Shown piece after piece: positions 7,429 to 14,890 of a stretch of 16,464 bases of DNA. The position numbers and the translations under genes are program-made. Under the pieces are notes generated by a model. That model was not told where the DNA came from. It searched no databases and saw only the letters and a program-made list of their open reading frames with translations. The stretch lies in assembly GCA_023264915.1 (NCBI GenBank), contig JAHFUU010000007.1:1-16464 (forward strand). Reading direction: 5' to 3'. Positions within the stretch are counted from its first letter, which is position 1; each line of letters opens with the position of its first letter. Origin of the DNA: Microthrixaceae bacterium. Its GTDB lineage: Bacteria; Actinomycetota; Acidimicrobiia; Acidimicrobiales; Acidimicrobilacustridaceae.

Positions 7429-8195
7429 TGCTGAGGCACCTCGCAGAGCAGGCCACTCACCGGCTGGTGTTCCGCCGGCGGCTCCCTGACGAGTTCGGTG
7501 CGTTGACCATGTTCACCTCTACCGAGGGGGGCCTGAGGTACCTCGCCCGATCCAGCCGCGCGTTCGATCCCGTGCTCTATGACGAGGTCCGCACCTATGT
7601 CCGGCCGGGGGATGTCGTCTGGGACATCGGCGCCAACGTCGGCCTGTTCACCCTGACCGCCGCGTCTCGCTCAGGGCCGGCGGGCCGGGTCCTGGCCATC
7701 GAGCCCGACCCCTGGCTGGCTGGCCTGGTCCGGCGCTCGGCCCGTGCCAACGCAAGAGCTGCCCGCCCGATCGCCCCCGTCGAGGTTCTCCCCGTGGCGA
7801 TCTCGGACGAGACCGGGGTCGCCGAGCTCTGCCTCGCCAAGCGCAACCGTTCCACCAACTACCTGGCCGGCTACGGGACCACCCAGACCGGAGGCGAGCG
7901 CGGGCGCATCCTCGTGCCCACGTTCACCATCGACGGGTTGCTCGACCATTTCCCGGCACCCAACGTCCTCAAGATCGACGTCGAAGGGGCAGAGGTCCCC
8001 GCGCTCCGCGGCGCTGCCAAGGTGCTCCAGCAACGCCCCGTCGTGATCTGCGAGGTTGCGCTTGCGAACGCGACCGCCGTCGACGAGATCCTCGCCCCTT
8101 TGGGTTACCGCTACCTCGACGCCGAGGGCGGCACCGGCAGTTCCGACCGCCCGATCGCCGACAACGCCATAGCGCTGCCTCCAGGCTTCGAGTAG
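7428..8195 (+). CDS. FkbM family SAM-dependent methyltransferase
   Basis: This 255-residue cytosolic enzyme would transfer a methyl group from S-adenosylmethionine, most likely to a sugar hydroxyl of the glycan. Motif I is WDIGANVGLFTL (65-76) and the acidic strand end is IEPD (91-94). The FkbM signature KIDVEGAEVPALRGA (182-196) follows. The reading frame is open further upstream, to 7347, but those codons lie inside the preceding gene. The ATG at 7428 gives a normal FkbM N-terminus and sits directly behind a TATAAT box, so I chose it. It is the last gene of the plus-strand operon and converges on the polymerase gene. It could be expressed both by read-through and from its own promoter. Confidence 0.88.
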   Translation: MLRHLAEQATHRLVFRRRLPDEFGALTMFTSTEGGLRYLARSSRAFDPVLYDEVRTYVRPGDVVWDIGANVGLFTLTAASRSGPAGRVLAIEPDPWLAGLVRRSARANARAARPIAPVEVLPVAISDETGVAELCLAKRNRSTNYLAGYGTTQTGGERGRILVPTFTIDGLLDHFPAPNVLKIDVEGAEVPALRGAAKVLQQRPVVICEVALANATAVDEILAPLGYRYLDAEGGTGSSDRPIADNAIALPPGFE

Positions 8196-8273
8196 AGCCC
8201 GTCGCCCGCGCCGACCTGCGCCGCGACCCGCCGATGCAAGGCGGGCGGACAGGACCAACCCGAGGAGCTGCTG
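8196..8273. terminator. Convergent gap with GC hairpin, possible bidirectional terminator
   Basis: This 78-nt gap separates the ends of the two main operons. It contains a 6-bp stem, CCCGCC (8227-8232) with GGCGGG (8240-8245), and a 7-nt loop. No T-run follows on either strand, so it is not a textbook intrinsic terminator. Its position between convergent operons makes a stop function plausible. Confidence 0.35.
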
Positions 8274-10076
8274 TCAGCCCCGTGGGTCTCCTGGCTTGCT
8301 GGGCCTTGCGCGCTGGGCGGCGTACCGGGCCGCGTGCCGGGGGGGTCCAGGCCTGCTTGCCGCGGGCTCGACGGGGGCGCGAGGGCCTCCCTTGCGGTCT
8401 CTGGTGACCCAGACCATCAGCGGGTAGAGCACCATCGCATAGGGCAGGATCAGCACGACCGACAAGATGCCGCTCTCGGTCGACAACACGACCTGGAGGC
8501 TCACGATCGACGCACAGATGACGGTCGGAGCCGACACGGACCGGAAGATCCTCTGCAACAGCCGGTCATACATCCCGACGAGGAGGCCGACCACGACGAG
8601 AGGCAGGTAACCACCCGCGACCATCGCCTCGACAGGGAACGGCGTGTTGACCGAGGTCTCGAAATCAGAGCTGGCGATGAGCTCGTACCGGCGGCCGAAC
8701 TCGTTGGCGAACCCGAAGGTCGGCTTGTCAGGTGCCAGCGCCCGAGGGATCAACAGCGACGGCAGCTGGGTGTAGGGCTCATAGCCGTAGTAGGGGTAGC
8801 GATCCGGGACCCATGTGGCCACGTAGCCGAGGAGGTCGGAGTTGGCAAAGCGCCAGGCCGAGTTCTCGAGCGGCTCCTCCTGGGTGCCACTGAAACCCTC
8901 GTTCGCATACTCGATCCAGTTCGCCCCGACGTCGGCGGTGGAGTCAGAGACATCGCCAGCCCTGATCCCGTTGCGCAGCTCGCCCTCGCCGACGTTGACG
9001 AACACCAGGGCGGCGAGCGCGCCGAGCACCAGGATCCACGGGATCCTTCGGCGGGTGGCGATCCACAGCGCCAGCACCACAAGGCCTGGCGAGGCCGCCT
9101 GGTAGAGCCTGGTGTCGCCGATCGTCAAGAGCGCGTAGCCCGCCGGGACCGCCACGACCACGAGCTTGTGCCACACGCGAAGCTCGCCCCTGAGCCACTT
9201 GTACACCAGGACCAGCCAAGCGGCGAAGGTGATCTGATGAAGGAGCTCGGTCAGCGTGCCGAGTGACCCGGCGACACCGGTTCGCGTGACACCGAGTGAC
9301 ACGACCATCGCCGACACCATCACGACATAGGCGCGCGTGACAGCCCCCCGGCCCAGCGACATCGAAGCGACGTCCCGACCCGACCTGGCAGGGTCTCGTG
9401 TGCGCGCGCGGCTCGGCCACCGGAGAAGGAAGCCCATGACCAGGCCGCCGAACACCAGCACAGCAAGGAAGATCGACAGTGCGCGGAAGCCGACCGTCCG
9501 CATCTCGGGCGGGAAGGTCGCCTCATAGAACCGGCTCGGCTTGGCGAAGAACACCGAGACGTACACGTAGACCCCCTCGACGAAGCAGTAGAGGTGAAGG
9601 AACGGGAAGCCGTCGACCTTCTTGAGGGGACGGAAGATGAAGGGCAGGCAGACGATGACCAGCGCGAGCAAGCCCCATGCGCGCGCGGCGGGCTCGAGGT
9701 CGGAGTAGTTCCGGATCGCGAGCATGATCGTGAGCATCACGACGACACCCTGGTTGGCCGTCTGCCAACGCGGCCACATCACGGCGGTCACCAGCGCCCA
9801 CGCTGCCGCCAAGGCAACCAAGCTCGGGATCTCACCATCGGGGACGGCAACAGCCAACCCGACGGTGGTGGCGACCAGCACGAGGAAGTAGGTGTTGCGG
9901 AGGTGGTGCGCCTGGGACGACCCCCGTTGTTGCGGTGGCGCTGTCGCTCGCGCTGCTGACCCGCGCGTGCGTGACACCGTCGAGCGAGCCGCCCGGCCCT
10001 GCCCGGGAACGAGGCGCACCGAGGGGCGCTGCTCGACAGCATCGGTGGCGCCCCAGCCGGGGATCTCGAAGGTCAC
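8274..10076 (-). CDS. Wzy-type O-antigen/exopolysaccharide repeat-unit polymerase
   Basis: This 600-residue multi-pass membrane protein would join flipped repeat units on the outer face of the membrane. About 12 to 14 hydrophobic segments are visible from residue 62 to 557. The large extracytoplasmic loop lies at about 361-487 and contains RYPYYGYEPYTQLPSLLIPR and LAPDKPTFGFANEFGRRY, the pattern of Wzy-like polymerases (R-x-L-x-P-D-K-P followed by a G-x-x-x-E-F-G stretch). The GTG at 10076 overlaps the stop of the GT2 gene as GTGA and has GGGAAGGG 8 nt upstream. The frame is open further, to 10256, but that part lies inside the GT2 gene. An Arg-rich cytosolic segment of about 58 residues precedes TM1, which is longer than usual. 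A basic Pro/Arg-rich tail of about 40 residues ends the protein. Family assignment rests on topology and loop pattern. Confidence 0.82.
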   Translation of the reverse strand: MTFEIPGWGATDAVEQRPSVRLVPGQGRAARSTVSRTRGSAARATAPPQQRGSSQAHHLRNTYFLVLVATTVGLAVAVPDGEIPSLVALAAAWALVTAVMWPRWQTANQGVVVMLTIMLAIRNYSDLEPAARAWGLLALVIVCLPFIFRPLKKVDGFPFLHLYCFVEGVYVYVSVFFAKPSRFYEATFPPEMRTVGFRALSIFLAVLVFGGLVMGFLLRWPSRARTRDPARSGRDVASMSLGRGAVTRAYVVMVSAMVVSLGVTRTGVAGSLGTLTELLHQITFAAWLVLVYKWLRGELRVWHKLVVVAVPAGYALLTIGDTRLYQAASPGLVVLALWIATRRRIPWILVLGALAALVFVNVGEGELRNGIRAGDVSDSTADVGANWIEYANEGFSGTQEEPLENSAWRFANSDLLGYVATWVPDRYPYYGYEPYTQLPSLLIPRALAPDKPTFGFANEFGRRYELIASSDFETSVNTPFPVEAMVAGGYLPLVVVGLLVGMYDRLLQRIFRSVSAPTVICASIVSLQVVLSTESGILSVVLILPYAMVLYPLMVWVTRDRKGGPRAPVEPAASRPGPPRHAARYAAQRARPSKPGDPRG

Positions 10077-10990
10077 CGCTGTTGCCCTTCCCGGACCTGG
10101 CGCAGCCGCTCTTCCTTGAGATCGGTGCACATCTCCTGCCACGCCTCGAACAGGGCCCGGCGGAACCCGGCGTTGCCGTCGAGGAACCCCGCGAACACCA
10201 CGAAGATCTGGACGAAGCGCAACGCAGGGCGCAATCCCGGTGGGAGCCGGTCCCAAAGGTGCTGGCGCAGGAACCGCTTGCGCAACGACGGGTCGGCGCG
10301 AGCCTCGGCACTTGTCACCCGGTGCTCTCGGCCTGTTGCCACGCGCGCCTCGGCCTCGAAGGTCGAGTACCGGTTGTGCTTGTCGATGTAGCTCTCCCAG
10401 GAATCCGCGTCGCCATGCTCGAGCCAGCCGTCGACACCCCCGATACGAGCCGTCCCGGGCAGGGCAAGGTGCTCGTTCACGTCGCGACCCTCATAGCGCG
10501 GTCCCCGCGCCGGCATCAGCCGGGTCAGCGTCGTATGACCGAAGCCTCCATGGCGGAGGATCCTGCCCGCGAACCTCCTCCGGAGCTTGACCTGGTAGAC
10601 GTCGGCATCGCGGCCGAGAGCCGGCAACAGCTCCTTGAGGCTGGCCGCAAGTCCGTCACTCACCCACTCGTCGGCATCGATCGACAGGACCCACACGTCA
10701 CCGAAACGGTCCGCGATCTCATCCAGGGCCCAGTTGCGTTGCGCGGGGAACGACTCGAACGGGTGCACGACCACCGTCGCCCCGGCCCCCGCCGCGATCT
10801 CAGCTGTCGAGTCGGTGCTCTCCGAATCGGCCACGAAGACGGCCTCTGCAACCCCGTCCAGAGAGCAGACCGCCCGCTGGATGTTGCGCTCCTCGTTTCG
10901 GGTGAGGATGCAGCCGACCAGCCTGGGGCTGCGGAGGGGCGGGGTGCCTTCGGCGACGCCGGCACCACGGGACGCGATCACCGGGTCCAC
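10073..10990 (-). CDS. Glycosyltransferase family 2 (GT-A fold, WaaE-like)
   Basis: This is a 305-residue inverting-type glycosyltransferase of the GT2 family. Visible motifs are CILTRNEERNIQRAV (27-41), ADSESTDSTAEIA (54-66), QRNWALD (84-90) and the metal-binding DxD region SIDADEW (103-109). This set matches the WaaE/KdtX-like branch, whose classical members add glucose to lipopolysaccharide core. Here the acceptor is more likely the repeat unit. Near the C-terminus RFVQIFVVFAGFLDG (258-272) is hydrophobic and may anchor the protein to the membrane, and the end is helical and charged. The start is uncertain: the GTG at 10990 leaves 5 nt after the upstream gene, but no clear ribosome binding site is seen and other GTG codons follow soon. 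The stop overlaps the polymerase start. Confidence 0.87.
   Translation of the reverse strand: MDPVIASRGAGVAEGTPPLRSPRLVGCILTRNEERNIQRAVCSLDGVAEAVFVADSESTDSTAEIAAGAGATVVVHPFESFPAQRNWALDEIADRFGDVWVLSIDADEWVSDGLAASLKELLPALGRDADVYQVKLRRRFAGRILRHGGFGHTTLTRLMPARGPRYEGRDVNEHLALPGTARIGGVDGWLEHGDADSWESYIDKHNRYSTFEAEARVATGREHRVTSAEARADPSLRKRFLRQHLWDRLPPGLRPALRFVQIFVVFAGFLDGNAGFRRALFEAWQEMCTDLKEERLRQVREGQQR
10085..10092 (-). promoter_or_regulatory. Ribosome binding site selecting the polymerase start
   Basis: On the minus strand GGGAAGGG lies 8 nt before the GTG at 10076, whose last two bases form the start of the TGA stop of the upstream GT2 gene. This supports the GTG start, and a coupled GTGA overlap, over the long open stretch that runs back into the GT2 gene. 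Confidence 0.6.
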
Positions 10991-10995
10991 GTTAG

Positions 10996-13149
10996 TCAGC
11001 AGTGGTCAGGGTCAGCCGCACCGGAGCCGAGTGCCGACAGCGCATCGAGGGCCGTCCGGGTCGACGCGATCGCCTCCGCGGTCGGTGCGCTCCTGCCGTT
11101 GATCCGCGCCAGCATCTCGATCGCCTCAGCCACATGTCCCTTGTCCGGTGGCCGGTAGGTGGTGCGGGCCCCGTCGAGGGTGACCTCTCGGAAGTCGTCG
11201 ATCGTCGCTGCGCGGCCCCTGCCCAGGACCTCGATCCTCTCCTTGGCGACCGAGGCCGGGCCGCCGGCCGCGTAGGTGATCGCAGCAACAGAGCCGTTCG
11301 GGTACCGGAGAAGGAGCCCGAGGTCATCGGCCAGGGCGCTCTCGGCACCAGGTCGAGCACCCGCGACCGCGCCCACGTCGACGGCCACCTCCCCGACGAT
11401 GGCCGAGCACGTGTCGATGAAGTGGCACACCTCACCGAGCAGCCGTCCCCCCTGCCGCCGATCGTTGTACCAGTGCGTACCCGGCAGGGAGCCCGCGTTC
11501 ACCCGATAGGTGATCACCAACGGTGACCCCGTCGGACCGAACCAGTCGCGCACCTCGCGGACCGGACCGGACCAGCGCCGGTTGAACCCGACGAACAGCA
11601 CGCCGCCACCGGAGTCTGCGGCCGCCTCGACGATCGCGAGCTCGTCGAGGCTGAGTGCCAGCGGCTTCTCGCAGAAGACGTGCTTGCCCGCGCGGAGAGC
11701 GCGGGCCGTGAGCTCGGCATGCAGGTCGTGCGGCGTGGCCACGACGACGACGTCGACGTCGGGATCCTCGATGACCGCGTCGGGACCCGACACGGCTCGC
11801 GCGAAGCCAGCTCGGTCAGCCAGGTGGCGGGCGGACAGACCCGATGCCGACGTGACAGAGACCATCTTGTCAAAGCCCGCCCGTTGCATCGAAGGCAGCA
11901 GCACGGAGGTCACGAAGGCGCCGGCACCGATGACCCCGAGACCCGGCGACGTCGACCGGCTGGGCCTCGACACGGGGATCGGCCGTTCAGGTCGCTCCTC
12001 GCTCCCGCGTGCCGGATAGGCCAGCTGCACGCCGACCACATGCTCGCCCCGCGACTCGATCAGCTCATAGGCGGCTGGCGCCTCGGACATGTCGAAGGTG
12101 TGGGTGACCAGGTCGCCGACCTCCAGCTTGCCGCGCGCGAGCAGGTCAATAACCGTCTCGATGTTGCGACCCTCGGTGAAGCGAACCAGGCCCGGGGGGC
12201 AGTCGATGGCCCAGTCCTCATATGTCCGCTCATACCGCCCAGGGCCATAGGAACGGGCAAAGCGCACCGACAGCTCACGCTCGTAGTACGGGCGCCGGTC
12301 CAAGTCGAGCCCGACGTCTCCGACCACTACGACCGGAGCACGGTCACGGCACAGGTCCGGGACTCGCCTCATCACCTTCGAGGATGATCCGGCCGCCGCG
12401 ACGATCACCGCGTCCGCTCCGCGCTCGCGCGTCCAGAAGCGGACAGCCCGCGTGGTCTGCTCGCCCTCCTCGACCGATGCCTGCACCCCGCAGGATCTGG
12501 CCAACTCGACCGCCGCAGGGTCGATGTCGATCCCATGCACGTCGGCGCCGCTGGCTCGGGCGAGCCGCAACGCCAGCTGGCCGACTAGGCCGAGCCCGAC
12601 CACCACCACCTTGTGGCCCGCGGACATATCTGCGAGCCGCAAGCCGTGAAGCGCTATCGAGGCGATGGTCGCCAGCGCCGCTTCTTGCGCACTGACCCCG
12701 TCGGGAACCGGAACGCACAACAAGCCGGGCACCGCCTGATACTCGGCGTGGCAGGCCTTGCCGGCACCACCGGTTGCCACGAGCTGCCCGGGTGAGACTC
12801 CGGCGACGGCTTCGCCCACCTGGATCACCAACCCACAGCCCGAGTAGCCCAATGGCATGTCCTGGTCGAGGCGCGTTCGGACCGTGGACGCGGTTGCGCG
12901 CAAGCCATCGGAACGGGCCTTGTCGAGGACCTGGCGGACAAGATCAGGGCGTGCGCGGGCCTTGTCGAGCAGGCTGGACCTGGCCAGGGCCGTGACAGCC
13001 CTCTCGGTGCCCGGCGAGATGGTCGTGACCGCCGAGCGCACGAGCACCTCTGTGGGCCCGATGACTGGTCGAGGAACCTCCATGACCCGTACGGGTCCAC
13101 CGCTCACGGCTTGCACGACCTGCTTCACGCTGCGCGACCCATCGATCAT
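10996..13149 (-). CDS. Bi-domain oxidoreductase: MDR dehydrogenase fused to Gfo/Idh/MocA domain
   Basis: This 717-residue protein joins two NAD(P)-dependent oxidoreductases. The N-terminal medium-chain dehydrogenase (about 8-375) has ISPGTERAV (44-52), LGYSGCGLV (100-108) and a Rossmann loop VVVVGLGLVGQLALRLARA (181-199) ending in an acidic pair (D208, D210). The Cys cluster for structural zinc is absent. The C-terminal Gfo/Idh/MocA domain (about 403-700) has GVIGAGAFVTSVLLPSM (405-421), CEKPLAL (493-499) and GEVCHFIDT (572-580), with the catalytic His region. This architecture is a recognised family found in surface-polysaccharide loci; its substrate is not established. The two domains could act in turn on a nucleotide sugar. 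The ATG at 13149 has GGAGGG directly against it. A GTG at 13128 would match the usual VKQV start of the family. It lies 61 nt after the SDR-methyltransferase gene and 5 nt before GT2. Confidence 0.9.
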   Translation of the reverse strand: MIDGSRSVKQVVQAVSGGPVRVMEVPRPVIGPTEVLVRSAVTTISPGTERAVTALARSSLLDKARARPDLVRQVLDKARSDGLRATASTVRTRLDQDMPLGYSGCGLVIQVGEAVAGVSPGQLVATGGAGKACHAEYQAVPGLLCVPVPDGVSAQEAALATIASIALHGLRLADMSAGHKVVVVGLGLVGQLALRLARASGADVHGIDIDPAAVELARSCGVQASVEEGEQTTRAVRFWTRERGADAVIVAAAGSSSKVMRRVPDLCRDRAPVVVVGDVGLDLDRRPYYERELSVRFARSYGPGRYERTYEDWAIDCPPGLVRFTEGRNIETVIDLLARGKLEVGDLVTHTFDMSEAPAAYELIESRGEHVVGVQLAYPARGSEERPERPIPVSRPSRSTSPGLGVIGAGAFVTSVLLPSMQRAGFDKMVSVTSASGLSARHLADRAGFARAVSGPDAVIEDPDVDVVVVATPHDLHAELTARALRAGKHVFCEKPLALSLDELAIVEAAADSGGGVLFVGFNRRWSGPVREVRDWFGPTGSPLVITYRVNAGSLPGTHWYNDRRQGGRLLGEVCHFIDTCSAIVGEVAVDVGAVAGARPGAESALADDLGLLLRYPNGSVAAITYAAGGPASVAKERIEVLGRGRAATIDDFREVTLDGARTTYRPPDKGHVAEAIEMLARINGRSAPTAEAIASTRTALDALSALGSGAADPDHC

Positions 13150-13210
13150 CCCTCCGGTCTCTGGCCGGATCGTATTCGGCGCAAAGGCTCGACCTGCCCT
13201 TCAGGTGGTC
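13150..13210 (-). promoter_or_regulatory. Short spacer with possible internal promoter for the downstream genes
   Basis: This is the only real gap in the minus-strand operon. On that strand TACGAT (13169-13174) fits the TANNNT -10 pattern 19 nt before the ATG at 13149, and GGAGGG touches the ATG. No convincing -35 is seen. The gap could hold an internal promoter for the oxidoreductase, GT2 and polymerase genes. The evidence is thin. Confidence 0.25.
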
Positions 13211-14890
13211 TCACCGGCGTCGCATGACCACGATCGTCGTGGGAACCACGCGCGCGGCCAGCCCGCTCCCTGCAAGGGCCAGCGGCTCGATCCGCTCGAT
13301 TGCCAGCTCAGAGTCCCGGGCGGCCTCCATCCAGGCGACGCGGTTGCCCCCAGGCCGTGCCCTCACGTACGAGCGGCTCCTCAACCGTTCAGATCGCGCC
13401 AACACGCCCGCCGTCGCACCCAGGGACCCGAACACGTCCTCGACCCGCCTCAGCACCGAGGCCTCGTTGGGCACGGTCAGCACCAGAGCCCCGCCCGGTC
13501 GGACCAGGCGAGCCATGGCCCTGATCGCCTCATCTGGCCGATCGAGGTACTCGAGCAAGGCCACGGCCATCACCACGTCGAAGGACCCCGCCGACGAGCT
13601 GTTGGCCCCTATGCAGTCAAGGGTTCCCGCGACCCGGGTGATCCTGTCGGGGTCGGGCTCACCCAGCGGCTCGACGAGGGCGACGACACGGCTGGCCAGC
13701 GCCACCCCTGACTCGATCATCGGGACCGACGGGTCCAGGCACACGACCCGGGCAGCGCTGATGGACGCGACCGTGGAGAACACCCCAGGGCCTCCGCCAA
13801 CGTCGAGGACCCTGGCCTCGTTGGCGAGAGCGCAGACCTCTTTCACGATCGGCCCGAGCACTCTCAACCGCTCCTTGAACGAGGGCCTGTCCTCGTAGCG
13901 GCGGACCCACCCGAGGGCCACCTCGTCGAAGTGCTCCATCGTCGCGGGCAGCTCTGGCCTCCAAGGCCGGTCGGCGGCAGGCCCCACGATCCGGGCTCGT
14001 CCAGCGATGACCGGTGAGATGCCGAGCAGCCGAGCCTCCTCGCTGATGCCCTCGTCGAAGGGACGGGGATCGAAGCCAAGGTCATGTCGGGCATCGTCGA
14101 TCTCGAATGCCTTGTCCTCGGCCAGGCGCTCGATCTGCTCGACCTTCAACCGCGGGTTGGGCACGATCCTCTCATAGAGGCCGACCCCTGCAATGGTCGG
14201 GCCCAAAGGGATGGAGAGCATCGCTGGCCTTTGGCCGACGGCTCTGCTCGCCTGCTCGATCAGGCCCCGGAAGGTGATCGGTTCAGGGCCCGCGAGCTCA
14301 TAGCAGCGCCGAACGGTCGCGGGTGATTCGAGCGCGTCCACGATCGCAACTGCGAGGTCATCCACGTGGACCGGTTGCTGGAGCCGGTCACCCCCGCCTG
14401 GCACGGGAACAACCGGGGCGCGACGCAGCAAGGCCAGCAACCGTTCGAGGTTCCTGTCACCGGGCGCGCCGTAGATCATCGTCGGCCGGATGACCGTGAA
14501 CGACAGGGCGCTCGACGTCACCACTTGCTCACCGGCCAGCCTGCGCGGCTTGGATGGGGCATCCAGGGTCGTGAAGATGGCAGTGCTCGAGATGTACACG
14601 CCTCGATCGAGACCCGATTCGGCAGCCGCCGCGACAATGCCCTCCGCGTAGCCAGCACCGAGCGACACGAGGTTCACCAGCAGCTCCGCCCTGGCATCGG
14701 TGAACGCATCGTCGATCTGTCCCGGCTCGTCGAAGTCACAACCCAGGGAGCGCGCGCCAGCAGCCTCGACGATCGACGCCGCCCTTGCTGTTCGAGCTGT
14801 CGCTACCACCTCATAGCCCCGGTCGACCAGCTCGGGGATCACATGTCGGCCCAGGAACCCGCTGCCCCCGGTGACGAGCACGGCGGTCAT
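13211..14890 (-). CDS. Fusion of atypical SDR/epimerase-like domain and class I SAM methyltransferase
   Basis: This 559-residue protein has two domains. Residues 1 to about 295 are an extended or atypical SDR with the NAD(P) loop VTGGSGFLGRHV (6-17), YISST (99-103), VIRPTMIYG (133-141) and HVDDLA (175-180). Where Tyr-x3-Lys is expected, the sequence reads S113-K-P-R-R117, so the usual catalytic pair is missing. From about 317 a class I (Methyltransf_11-like) domain follows: motif I VLDVGGGPGVFS (361-372), CLDPS (384-388), FDVVMAVALLEYLDRP (437-452) and VRPGGALVLTVPN (463-475). The protein could bind and methylate a nucleotide sugar or a lipid-linked sugar, with the SDR domain as reductase, epimerase or binding platform; this is inference. 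The start is fixed by an ATGA overlap with the upstream GT4-FkbM gene. The two domains are clear; the joint function is not known to me. Confidence 0.85.
   Translation of the reverse strand: MTAVLVTGGSGFLGRHVIPELVDRGYEVVATARTARAASIVEAAGARSLGCDFDEPGQIDDAFTDARAELLVNLVSLGAGYAEGIVAAAAESGLDRGVYISSTAIFTTLDAPSKPRRLAGEQVVTSSALSFTVIRPTMIYGAPGDRNLERLLALLRRAPVVPVPGGGDRLQQPVHVDDLAVAIVDALESPATVRRCYELAGPEPITFRGLIEQASRAVGQRPAMLSIPLGPTIAGVGLYERIVPNPRLKVEQIERLAEDKAFEIDDARHDLGFDPRPFDEGISEEARLLGISPVIAGRARIVGPAADRPWRPELPATMEHFDEVALGWVRRYEDRPSFKERLRVLGPIVKEVCALANEARVLDVGGGPGVFSTVASISAARVVCLDPSVPMIESGVALASRVVALVEPLGEPDPDRITRVAGTLDCIGANSSSAGSFDVVMAVALLEYLDRPDEAIRAMARLVRPGGALVLTVPNEASVLRRVEDVFGSLGATAGVLARSERLRSRSYVRARPGGNRVAWMEAARDSELAIERIEPLALAGSGLAARVVPTTIVVMRRR

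Noticed and set aside
8334..9266. 310-codon plus-strand frame opposite the polymerase
   Set aside because: It is rich in Arg, Gln, His and Asp, the typical mirror of a hydrophobic protein on the other strand.
10077..10256. Upstream extension of the polymerase frame (60 codons)
   Set aside because: It lies inside the GT2 gene. The GTG at 10076 has a good ribosome binding site and a GTGA overlap.
9935..11158. 407-codon plus-strand frame opposite the polymerase N-terminus, GT2 and the oxidoreductase C-terminus
   Set aside because: It crosses three gene boundaries on the other strand and shows no domain motif.
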